From NCBI GenBank assembly GCA_900540335.1, contig UQFC01000106.1, forward strand, positions 1 to 8,537: 8,537 nt of DNA, written 5' to 3'. The stretch comes from an uncultured Clostridium sp. (GTDB taxonomy: Bacteria > Bacillota > Clostridia > Lachnospirales > Lachnospiraceae). Shown here in pieces: positions 1 through 6,234 of the stretch. The notes under the pieces are model-generated. The model was given only the letters and a program-made list of their open reading frames with translations. It ran no database searches and was not told where the DNA came from. A program made the translations under genes and the position numbers. How positions within the stretch are numbered: the first letter of the stretch is position 1; each line of letters starts with the position of its first letter.

Positions 1-647
1 CCGATATCCGGAAGCCAGGTAAAGTTTCCGGGAGCAGTGGTAGGGAATACCTGCGGTACGGTCTTTTCGTATTCGTCCGGAATCTCGCGGTTGTTGTAAA
101 AGAAGTAACGGCTCATATATTCTCCGTCACCCTGGCGTGCTTTTTTGGCCCACTCATGATCCTCGGAAGTATGGTTCATTACAAAATCCATGCAAAGATG
201 GATCCCTTTCTTATGGCAGGCCCGGGAAAGTGCCTCCAGATCCTCCATGGTTCCCAGATCCGGCCGCACCTTCCGGAAATCAGAAACAGCATATCCGCCG
301 TCTGAACGCCCCTCAGGAGTATCGAGAAACGGCATCAGATGAAGACAGGTCACACCACATTTCTGAAGATAGGAAAGCTTTTTCTTTACTCCATTTAAAT
401 CTCCTGCAAAATTATCAATATACAGCATCATGCCAAGCATATCCTGTTTCTGAAACCAGTCCGGTGTCTCCAGCTTCTCTCTGTCACGTTTTTTTAACTC
501 CGTCCCTCTCTCTTTATAGAAAGCCTCCAGCTGGCTGCAAAGCTCTGCAAACATAGAACCATTGTCATACAGCTCCATATACAGCCATCTCAGCTCATCC
601 ATATGCCGGTTCAGACGGTTCAGAAATTCGTCCATATCCCGTTTCAT
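1..647 (-). CDS. GH13 amylosucrase-type glucosyl hydrolase/transferase, N-terminal part (runs off left edge)
   Basis: The frame is open from the ATG at 647 to the window edge and gives 215 residues; the C-terminal part is missing. Residues 1-60 are charged and helical. A GH13 barrel then starts at about residue 63 (PDWFQKQDMLG, YIDNFAGDLNG, LHLMPFLDTPEGRSDGGYAVSDFR, MDFVMNHTSEDHEWA, FPTTAPGNFTW). This order matches Neisseria polysaccharea amylosucrase as I recall it. D116 and H159 fall where that enzyme has D144 and H187, a constant offset of 28. The catalytic Asp and Glu should lie beyond the edge. GH13_4 enzymes split sucrose, either transferring glucose to an alpha-1,4-glucan or hydrolysing it. 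There is no signal peptide, so it is probably cytoplasmic. The start overlaps the aga stop as ATGA, with AAGGGG 7 nt upstream, so translation is probably coupled. In the pathway it would consume sucrose left after degalactosylation of raffinose. Sucrose hydrolase or phosphorylase activity cannot be excluded without the C-terminal half. Confidence 0.88.
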   Translation of the reverse strand, partial: MKRDMDEFLNRLNRHMDELRWLYMELYDNGSMFAELCSQLEAFYKERGTELKKRDREKLETPDWFQKQDMLGMMLYIDNFAGDLNGVKKKLSYLQKCGVTCLHLMPFLDTPEGRSDGGYAVSDFRKVRPDLGTMEDLEALSRACHKKGIHLCMDFVMNHTSEDHEWAKKARQGDGEYMSRYFFYNNREIPDEYEKTVPQVFPTTAPGNFTWLPDI

Positions 648-2875
648 CGTATTTCCCCTTCCCTGCTCTGCTCCTTCTTCACCTCTGTCAGACGAATCCG
701 GATGCTGCCGTATTCCTGCTTCAAATCAGAAAGCACAATTCCTGCGCTCATCAGGGCTGCTCCGGAATATAACGCACCGGTCTCCCTGCTGCAGTACATT
801 CCATCTGCCTTCAGGCCTTTCAGACGAATCCTTGGAACCAACGGATTTCCATGGGCATTGAGGAGCACCGCAAATACCAGAGCCTCCTGCTGATCTTCAC
901 TGACATGCATCCAGGCCGCAGTCTCCTGATCCTGCTTCATATCAAACGGATTCGACAGACGGTAGTAAGCTCCATTGTGAATCAAAGGCCACAGTTCCTT
1001 AAACTCCTGGTTATGAATGGAAATCTGCTGTTTTTCCTCCTCGGAAAGCCGGTTCAGATCCAGCTCATATCCAAAGCTTCCTGCCATTGCAAGATTGGCA
1101 CGGGTTCCCAAAGGCGTGGTTCTTCCGTTTTGATGGTTTGGAACAGCGGAAACATGAGATCCCACTGCGGATACCGGATAGCCGAAGGATGTGCCGTACT
1201 GAATGCAGACCCGATCAATGGCATCTGTATTATCACTGCACCAAATCTGCGGTGTGTAATACAGCATTCCCGCATCAAACCGTCCTCCGCCCCCGCTGCA
1301 TCCCTCAATCAGAACCTGCGGATAATTTCTGTGAAGCCGTTCCAGAAAATCGTACAGCCCCAGCACATACTGATGCAGCACCTTTCCCTGCTCTTCCGGC
1401 TTTTTCCCGTTGGAATATACATCTGCAATGCTTCTGTTCATATCCCACTTTAAGTATTCAATGGGAACCTCGTCCAGAAGACTGCTGATCTGCCCGTAAA
1501 TATAATCCACCACCTCTTTTCTGGAAAAATCCAGTACAAGCTGGTACCGGCTCCGGACCGGTTTCTTTCCAGGCACAGCCAGCGCCCAGTCCGGATGTGC
1601 CCGGTATAAATCACTGTCCTCTGATACCATTTCCGGTTCAACCCAAAGGCCGAATTTCATTCCGAGACTGTGAATCCGCCCGGACAACTCTCCAAGGGTA
1701 CCGCCCAGCTTTTTTTCGTTTACCTGCCAGTCTCCCAGCCCGGAATTATCTGAATCACGTTTTCCGAACCAGCCGTCATCCAGAACCAGCATCTCTACCC
1801 CCAGCTCTGCTGCCTGCTTCGCAATTTCATAAATTTTATTTCCGTTAAAGTCAAAATAAGTGGCTTCCCAGTTGTTGATCAGAATCGGCCGTCTGATCTC
1901 CTTGTACATTCCCCTGCACACATTCTGGCGCAGAAGCCTGTGATACTGGCGGGACAGTTCTCCCAGACCTTTTCCCGTATAAGAAAGAATCACCTCCGGC
2001 GCTGTAAAGCTCTCTCCCGGCTTTAAGCTCCAGGAAAATCCCTCCGGTGAAATTCCCATGCCTGTCCGTGTCTGATCATACTGATCCCGTTCTGCAAAAG
2101 CCTGAAATTCTCCGCTGTACATAAAGGACATTCCATAGCAGGAACCAAAATCCTCCGTGGTTTCTTTCTCCGCCAGAATGACAAACGGGTTGTACTGGTG
2201 ACTGGATGTTCCTCTTCTGCTTCCGATTACATGAGCGCCGTGAGCTGCCGGAATCCTCTGCACATTCCGCTCCATGGCATGGCGTCCGTAAAACTGGATC
2301 CAGTCATAATCGCCGTAAATCAAATCCAGGCTGGCGCTTTGTACAGATTCCAGAGTCAGGAGCTCCCCTCCCTCATTCTTCAGACGGACTGCCCTGGTTA
2401 TCACATCCTTTTTTGGAAATACTCCATATAAAAGAGTAACCAAAAGGCCGCTTTCCGGATCCTTCAGATCAATCTCCAGCGTCTGTACGTCCTGATCCTG
2501 TTCTGTCTCATAAACTGCCGGAAGTCCTGAAAGCTCATATTTCCCATCCAGGATCCGGTATCCCTCATACCGCAAATCTGCACTTACAGCGCCGTTTTCA
2601 CGGCGTACCATCAAAGCCGGCATACGAAAATCGCCATTTCCCTTTACCGGATATTCCTGAGGCAAGGCATCCAGAGAATAGGTTCTGTCGCTTCCCGCAT
2701 CATAGGGATTTCCGGAAAATCCCCTGTCTCCATAGTGAATCAGGTATTCCATCGATCCCTCTGCCCGTTCTCCATAGTACAGGTGCAGCAGATACCCCAG
2801 AGAGTCTGCTTTCATCTGATAAGTGGAATGCTCCGTATGTAGGGTAAACAGATTTTTCTCTGCAACAATCGCCAT
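644..2875 (-). CDS. aga: Alpha-galactosidase, GH36 (cytoplasmic)
   Basis: This 743-residue protein has the usual length for bacterial GH36 enzymes, which release terminal alpha-galactose from raffinose, stachyose or melibiose with retention of configuration. An N-terminal beta-sandwich (about 1-320) is followed by the catalytic barrel (about 325-640) and a C-terminal beta domain. Visible motifs are NNWEATYFDF (334-343), LDDGWFGKR (365-373), KWDMNR with nucleophile D478, EGCSGGGGRFD (524-534) and WCSDNTDA with acid/base D548. These catalytic numbers equal those I recall for the Geobacillus AgaA/AgaB enzymes. There is no signal peptide, so the enzyme acts on imported sugar. The start at 2875 is preceded by AAGGAGGAG, which overlaps the stop codon of the permease gene 13 nt upstream. 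The stop at 644-646 overlaps the start of the GH13 gene. Substrate is inferred from family and operon; raffinose-family sugars are most likely. No frameshift or missing key residue is seen. Confidence 0.96.
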   Translation of the reverse strand: MAIVAEKNLFTLHTEHSTYQMKADSLGYLLHLYYGERAEGSMEYLIHYGDRGFSGNPYDAGSDRTYSLDALPQEYPVKGNGDFRMPALMVRRENGAVSADLRYEGYRILDGKYELSGLPAVYETEQDQDVQTLEIDLKDPESGLLVTLLYGVFPKKDVITRAVRLKNEGGELLTLESVQSASLDLIYGDYDWIQFYGRHAMERNVQRIPAAHGAHVIGSRRGTSSHQYNPFVILAEKETTEDFGSCYGMSFMYSGEFQAFAERDQYDQTRTGMGISPEGFSWSLKPGESFTAPEVILSYTGKGLGELSRQYHRLLRQNVCRGMYKEIRRPILINNWEATYFDFNGNKIYEIAKQAAELGVEMLVLDDGWFGKRDSDNSGLGDWQVNEKKLGGTLGELSGRIHSLGMKFGLWVEPEMVSEDSDLYRAHPDWALAVPGKKPVRSRYQLVLDFSRKEVVDYIYGQISSLLDEVPIEYLKWDMNRSIADVYSNGKKPEEQGKVLHQYVLGLYDFLERLHRNYPQVLIEGCSGGGGRFDAGMLYYTPQIWCSDNTDAIDRVCIQYGTSFGYPVSAVGSHVSAVPNHQNGRTTPLGTRANLAMAGSFGYELDLNRLSEEEKQQISIHNQEFKELWPLIHNGAYYRLSNPFDMKQDQETAAWMHVSEDQQEALVFAVLLNAHGNPLVPRIRLKGLKADGMYCSRETGALYSGAALMSAGIVLSDLKQEYGSIRIRLTEVKKEQSREGEIR

Positions 2876-2888
2876 TCTTTTCTCCTCC

Positions 2889-3722
2889 TTATTTTCCGCC
2901 TGTCATGGCAATTCCTTCAATAAACTGTTTCTGGAACAGCAGATACAAAATAATCATGGGAATCATAGCCAGCATGGAACCGGCCATGAGAACCGGATAG
3001 TTCGTTGTAAATTGTCCCCGCAGTGTGGACAAGCCTGCTGACAGGGTCATTTTTCCCAAATCCGTATTGGCAATCAGGGGCCACATCAAATCTCCATAGG
3101 CAAATACTGCCGTAAAAATCGTCAGCGCCGCCATGGAAGCCTTTGTCAGAGGCATCATAACCTTTGTAAAGGTCTGCCACTGGCTGCATCCGTCCAGACA
3201 GGCCGCCTCTCCAATCTCGTCAGGAATTCCCATATAGGACTGCCGGAGAAAGAAGGTTCCAAAAGCACTGACCAGTCCCGGAAAAACAAGAGCAAACATC
3301 GTGTTTGTCAGTCCCATCTTTGCCAGCATCTGATACTGGGGAATAATAAAAATCTGAGACGGAAGCATCATCTGCACCAGAACAATGGAAAACAGAAGAT
3401 TTTTTCCTTTAAACCGGAGTTTTGCAAAGGCAAAGCCTGCTGCGGAAGAAAAAGCCACAGCGCAAATAACTCGAAATACAATTAAAAGCATTGTATTCAG
3501 ATACAGCTTCACAAAAGGAAGGCTGGTCAGGGCCTTTGTATAGTTTTCTGACAGCCACCGGGCCGGAAGAATTGTCGGCGGAATCTGTACGCTTTCTGCC
3601 GGTGATTTAAAACTGGTAAGAAGCATCCAGATAAACGGAAAGATCATCAGAACTGCGCCCAGGGTGAGGGCACCATATATCATTATTTTATTTCTGCGGT
3701 ACTTTTTCTGCAGGGAATCCAT
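2889..3722 (-). CDS. msmG: CUT1 sugar ABC transporter permease, MsmG/RafG-like
   Basis: The product is 277 residues with six predicted membrane segments (about 13-35, 71-100, 108-130, 140-159, 195-218, 243-264), typical of the second permease of a CUT1 oligosaccharide importer. The cytoplasmic EAA loop that docks the ATPase is at 172-191: EAACLDGC, with PL at the end of the loop. The C-terminus MTGGK is of the form commonly seen in MalG/MsmG-type permeases. It should pair with the MsmF-like protein encoded just upstream to form the channel. The start at 3722 has AAAAGGAGG 7 nt upstream, beginning inside the msmF stop codon with a 14-nt gap. Specificity cannot be read from the permease; raffinose or related alpha-galactosides is inferred from aga downstream. 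The symbol is by analogy with the streptococcal msm locus. Confidence 0.92.
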   Translation of the reverse strand: MDSLQKKYRRNKIMIYGALTLGAVLMIFPFIWMLLTSFKSPAESVQIPPTILPARWLSENYTKALTSLPFVKLYLNTMLLIVFRVICAVAFSSAAGFAFAKLRFKGKNLLFSIVLVQMMLPSQIFIIPQYQMLAKMGLTNTMFALVFPGLVSAFGTFFLRQSYMGIPDEIGEAACLDGCSQWQTFTKVMMPLTKASMAALTIFTAVFAYGDLMWPLIANTDLGKMTLSAGLSTLRGQFTTNYPVLMAGSMLAMIPMIILYLLFQKQFIEGIAMTGGK

Positions 3723-3736
3723 GCTGCTTCCTCCTT

Positions 3737-4618
3737 TTATACTTCATAATTTACCCATTTTTTCTGTCCCCGGAACTGAATTGCCGTTACAATACCGATT
3801 AAAAATACGGTCCAGATTACAATTGCAGATGCATATCCGCGGTTGCCTGCTACAAAGGACTCCCGGTAGAACAGATACATCAGAGACTGCGCACTGGTCA
3901 GTGCAGGATTGGTCTGATCAACCATCATGTAAATCAAATCATATACCTTCAAAGATGCCATCAGCCGCATAATCAGCACCACAAACAGCGTGGGGGAAAC
4001 CATGGGAAGGGTGATGGAAAAGAACTGCTGAATTTTCGTGGCTCCGTCCAAATCAGCTGCCTCGTAATAGCTTTTAGAAATATTCTGGATTCCGGATAAA
4101 AGCAGAACTGCATCGTATCCCACCGAGCTCCACACAGCCACTGCCGCTGTTGCCGGAAGCACCAGCTTCGGATTGGTCAGCCAATTTATCCGGCTTCCCA
4201 GAATCTGATTGATAATACCGTATTCTGCATTAAAAATCCATTTCCAGACCATAGCCACTGCCGCCGGTGCAACTACCATCGGCAGAAAATAAATGGCGCG
4301 GAACGCAGTTTTTCCTGCAATCTTCGCATTCAGCAGCACTGCTGTTACCAGTGCCAGAAAAATCCCTGCCGGCACTGTTAAAATGCAGAAATAAATGGAA
4401 TTCCAGGTTGCTTTCCAGAACTCCTGACTGGAAAACATTTTTACATAATTTCCAATACCGCTGATCTCGTAAAATCCAAATGGATGGGTGGTGGAAAAAC
4501 TTAAAATCAGGGTCTGGATAAACGGATATACATTCAAAACGATCAGACCGATGATTGTAGGAGCTACCAGCAGATACCCCCATTTTGCCTCATCGCTTAA
4601 ACCTCTTTTTCTTCCCAT
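3737..4618 (-). CDS. msmF: CUT1 sugar ABC transporter permease, MsmF/RafF-like
   Basis: The product is 293 residues with six predicted membrane segments (about 16-41, 74-96, 108-129, 152-177, 208-232, 262-282) after a short basic N-terminus (MGRKRG). The EAA loop is well preserved at 186-207: EAADLDGAT, then ITLPMVSP. This is the first-permease type (MalF/MsmF/UgpA-like, without the large periplasmic loop found in Gram-negative MalF). It forms the heterodimeric channel with MsmG and accepts substrate from the lipoprotein MsmE. The start at 4618 has AAAGGAGGA upstream that fuses with the TAA stop of msmE, leaving a 14-nt gap. No gene for the nucleotide-binding subunit lies in this cluster, so a shared MsmK-type ATPase elsewhere is expected. 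The substrate is inferred from context only. Confidence 0.92.
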   Translation of the reverse strand: MGRKRGLSDEAKWGYLLVAPTIIGLIVLNVYPFIQTLILSFSTTHPFGFYEISGIGNYVKMFSSQEFWKATWNSIYFCILTVPAGIFLALVTAVLLNAKIAGKTAFRAIYFLPMVVAPAAVAMVWKWIFNAEYGIINQILGSRINWLTNPKLVLPATAAVAVWSSVGYDAVLLLSGIQNISKSYYEAADLDGATKIQQFFSITLPMVSPTLFVVLIMRLMASLKVYDLIYMMVDQTNPALTSAQSLMYLFYRESFVAGNRGYASAIVIWTVFLIGIVTAIQFRGQKKWVNYEV

Positions 4619-4632
4619 GCTTCCTTCCTCCT

Positions 4633-5931
4633 TTACGGCTCTGCCGCTTCATCTACCAGCTGCTGCATCCTTTCCAGCCCCTCATCCAGGGTCATACTGC
4701 CGCTGTAAATCTTCAAAAGCGTATCATTCACCTGTGTCTTCCAGTTGGGCCTGGATGCATTATTCACACTCTGAACTCCATAGGCAAACATCTCTGTGCA
4801 TTTCTCTACGTTCATTTTATAATCAAATTTGTCAAATGCGCTGATCCAGGTGTCCTCCAGCCCCTCATAAGCAGGAATCGCAGCACCGGAAAGTCCCTGG
4901 ACTCTCTGTCCTTCCTCAGAGCCGCAGAATTTCAAAAAATCAAGGGCGTAGGAAAGCTTTTTGCCGTGGGCTCCTGTTGCATAGGAAAGTCCATTGGAAA
5001 TCGTGGCCCTTCCGTCACCTTTTTCCGGATCCGGACATTTCGGAAGCACGGCCACATCCCATTTTCCTTCCATTTCCGCATTATTCTCACGAAGAGACAT
5101 CAGGTTCCAGTTTCCTTCCAGATACATTGCTCCCTGTCCGGAAAAGAAAGCATTTCCCGGAGCTGTTTCTGCAAAATAATTCTGATCCGGACACCATGGC
5201 TCTTTCTGAAGATTCACGTAAAATTCCATGGCTTTTCTCGTTGCCGGCTCCAGAAATCCTGCCTTCGTCTTATCCTCATTCAAAATACATCCGCCTGCCT
5301 GGTAAACAAAATTCCAGTATCCCAGCTGCTCATCCGCATAGGCCATGTATCCGTATTTTCCGGTCTTTTCATAAATCTGCGCTGAAGCCTGGCAAAGCGT
5401 ATCCCAGGTCCATGTTTCATCAGGATAAGCAACTCCTGCCTGATCAAACAGCTCTCTGTTGTATATCAGCCCCACAGTATCCTTATCCTTGGGAACTCCG
5501 TAAAGTCTTCCGTCAGAGCCCCTGGCATTACCCAGAGAAATTTCAGAAAAATGCTTTTCATAATACTCCGGATCCTCCTCATCATAAAGCTCCGTCACAT
5601 CAGCCAGCATTCCATAATCCGCATATTTCAAAATCTGATTGGTATGCATCCAGAAAATATCCGGAAGCTGGTTGGATTCTGCTGCCGCATCCAGCTTTGT
5701 CCAGTATTCATCCCAGCTGGTCACCTGAAGATCAATGGTTACATTCGGATGTGTCTTCTCATATTCATCAATCACTGCCTGCATTCCTGCTCTCTGAGCC
5801 GTATCCCATATCTGAAAAGACAGCTTTACTTTTCCGTCAGCAGTATCTTTGCTGCCGCATCCGGTCAGAGCCAGAATCGTCAGCAGCATGACTGCACAAA
5901 ATCTCATTCCTTTTTTTGCTCTCTTATGCAT
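4633..5931 (-). CDS. msmE: Sugar-binding lipoprotein of ABC importer, MsmE/RafE-like
   Basis: This extracellular solute-binding protein (SBP_bac_1-type family 1) is 432 residues from the ATG at 5931; an adjacent in-frame ATG at 5934 would add one residue. It starts with a lipoprotein signal: basic residues (HKRAKKGMR), a hydrophobic stretch and the lipobox LTGC. The cysteine (residue 25 from the 5931 start) is the predicted lipidation site, followed by a short linker (GSKDTADGK). Family-typical segments are the early strand-helix around FQIWDTAQ, LPDIFWMHTN (about 89-98) and FFSGQGAMYLEGNW (about 262-275). It would capture oligosaccharide outside the membrane and deliver it to MsmFG. I prefer 5931 because AGGGGGT lies 5 nt upstream of it but only 2 nt upstream of 5934. 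It is first in the operon, with its promoter in the region shared with msmR. Ligand is inferred from aga downstream. Confidence 0.93.
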   Translation of the reverse strand: MHKRAKKGMRFCAVMLLTILALTGCGSKDTADGKVKLSFQIWDTAQRAGMQAVIDEYEKTHPNVTIDLQVTSWDEYWTKLDAAAESNQLPDIFWMHTNQILKYADYGMLADVTELYDEEDPEYYEKHFSEISLGNARGSDGRLYGVPKDKDTVGLIYNRELFDQAGVAYPDETWTWDTLCQASAQIYEKTGKYGYMAYADEQLGYWNFVYQAGGCILNEDKTKAGFLEPATRKAMEFYVNLQKEPWCPDQNYFAETAPGNAFFSGQGAMYLEGNWNLMSLRENNAEMEGKWDVAVLPKCPDPEKGDGRATISNGLSYATGAHGKKLSYALDFLKFCGSEEGQRVQGLSGAAIPAYEGLEDTWISAFDKFDYKMNVEKCTEMFAYGVQSVNNASRPNWKTQVNDTLLKIYSGSMTLDEGLERMQQLVDEAAEP

Positions 5932-5936
5932 CATAT

Positions 5937-5943
5937 ACCCCCT
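5937..5943 (-). promoter_or_regulatory. Ribosome binding site of msmE
   Basis: AGGGGGT on the minus strand can pair with the 16S anti-Shine-Dalgarno end with one G-U pair. It is 5 nt from the ATG at 5931 and 2 nt from the ATG at 5934, which favours the inner start. It is weaker than the AAGGAGG sites within the operon. Confidence 0.6.
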
Positions 5944-6000
5944 GTAGTGTAGTCTGGATTGGTATGGTTGAGAAATATCCGCGCGTTCTTTCTAACATCT

Positions 6001-6029
6001 ATGATACCTGACCGGTCTTCAAACGTAAA
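6001..6029 (-). promoter_or_regulatory. Candidate promoter of the msmEFG-aga operon
   Basis: On the minus strand TTTACG (6029-6024) and TATCAT (6006-6001) are spaced by 17 bp and match the sigma-A -35/-10 consensus at 4/6 and 5/6. The start would be near 5994, giving a leader of about 60 nt. A copy of the 13-bp repeat at 6048-6060 would be centred near -60, a classical place for an AraC-family activator. A competing choice is the extended -10 inside that repeat (TG at 6056-6055, TATAAA at 6053-6048), which has no good -35 and would give a leader of about 110 nt. The sequence alone does not decide between them. Confidence 0.45.
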
Positions 6030-6047
6030 TACAGGGATTTTACTACT

Positions 6048-6108
6048 TTTATACCAAAATACAACTTTTCTGTTCTCTGCTTGATGTCTGGTCGCATTTT
6101 GGTATATA
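6048..6108. repeat. 13-bp inverted repeat in the divergent promoter region (candidate MsmR operator)
   Basis: TTTATACCAAAAT at 6048-6060 is met in inverted orientation by ATTTTGGTATATA at 6096-6108. Eleven base pairs (6050-6060 against 6096-6106) are perfectly complementary, 46 bp centre to centre. The right arm overlaps the msmR -10 region and the left arm lies just upstream of the candidate msmE promoter. This is where one would expect operators of a divergent AraC-type regulator, but each arm also contains TGGTATA, which resembles an extended -10. The arms may therefore be promoter cores, operators or both. A third copy lies inside msmR at 6288-6300. Confidence 0.5.
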
Positions 6109-6110
6109 AT
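6081..6110 (+). promoter_or_regulatory. msmR: Candidate promoter of msmR
   Basis: TTGATG (6081-6086) and a perfect TATAAT (6105-6110) are separated by 18 bp. A TG-extended TATATA reading (6100-6108) with 16-bp spacing is also possible. Transcription would begin near 6117 and leave a leader of about 118 nt before the ATG at 6235. One arm of the 13-bp repeat (6096-6108) covers the -10, which suggests autoregulation if that arm is an operator. Confidence 0.6.
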
Positions 6111-6116
6111 AAAAGA

Positions 6117-6234
6117 AACCCCTCATTTTCCAACAAAAAAAAGCCCCGAATTATGACAAATCTGTCAATCTTTCGAAGCTGTTATCCATATTTTTGTGAG
6201 GTTTCACATTTTTTTAGAAAGGAAGATCCCGATT
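6117..6234 (+). other. Structured 5' leader of msmR
   Basis: This untranslated stretch begins at the predicted start site and contains eight As (6135-6142), a small hairpin TGACA-AATC-TGTCA (6154-6167), and a second small hairpin TGTGA-GGTT-TCACA (6195-6208) followed directly by seven Ts (6209-6215). The ribosome binding site is AAAGGAAG (6218-6225), 9 nt before the ATG. No riboswitch class is recognised. An ATG at 6153 opens a frame that ends at 6269, but it has no ribosome binding site. The leader boundaries depend on the promoter prediction. Confidence 0.4.
6135..6180 (-). terminator. Candidate intrinsic terminator on the minus strand, inside the msmR leader
   Basis: Read on the minus strand, AGCTTCGAA (6180-6172) pairs with TTCGGGGCT (6150-6142) through nine base pairs, two of them G-U. 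This encloses an inner hairpin TGACA-GATT-TGTCA (6167-6154), and the structure is followed by a run of eight Ts (6142-6135). On the plus strand the two G-U pairs become A-C mismatches and no T-run follows, so the structure favours minus-strand RNA. It would stop transcripts running antisense through msmR before they reach the msmE promoter. Confidence 0.5.

Noticed and set aside
137..1488. Plus-strand open frames opposite the GH13 and aga genes
   Set aside because: The translations are unlike known proteins, overlap each other and are the antisense shadow of two strongly recognised enzymes.
4585..5891. Long plus-strand open frames opposite msmE (266 and 304 codons)
   Set aside because: They lie entirely opposite a clear family protein with a lipobox and normal ribosome binding site, have low-complexity Ser/Pro/His-rich translations, overlap one another and have no recognisable domain.
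5932..5934. Upstream ATG at 5934 as the start of msmE
   Set aside because: The ribosome binding site is only 2 nt away from it but 5 nt from the ATG at 5931. The choice changes the protein by one residue, so it is not excluded firmly.
6017..6031. CcpA catabolite-responsive element near the msmE promoter
   Set aside because: The best CG-centred match (around TTCAAACGTAAATA) misses two key positions of the WTGNAANCGNWNNCW consensus. No better match is present in the intergenic region.
6195..6208. TGTGA...TCACA as a CRP/FNR-type operator
   Set aside because: The spacer is 4 nt, not the 6 nt of a CRP site, and cAMP-CRP control is not expected in this kind of organism. A small RNA hairpin is the simpler reading.
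6196..6234. GTG at 6196 as the msmR start
   Set aside because: No Shine-Dalgarno-like sequence precedes it and it lies within a small hairpin. The ATG at 6235 has AAAGGAAG at proper distance and gives the normal AraC/MsmR length.
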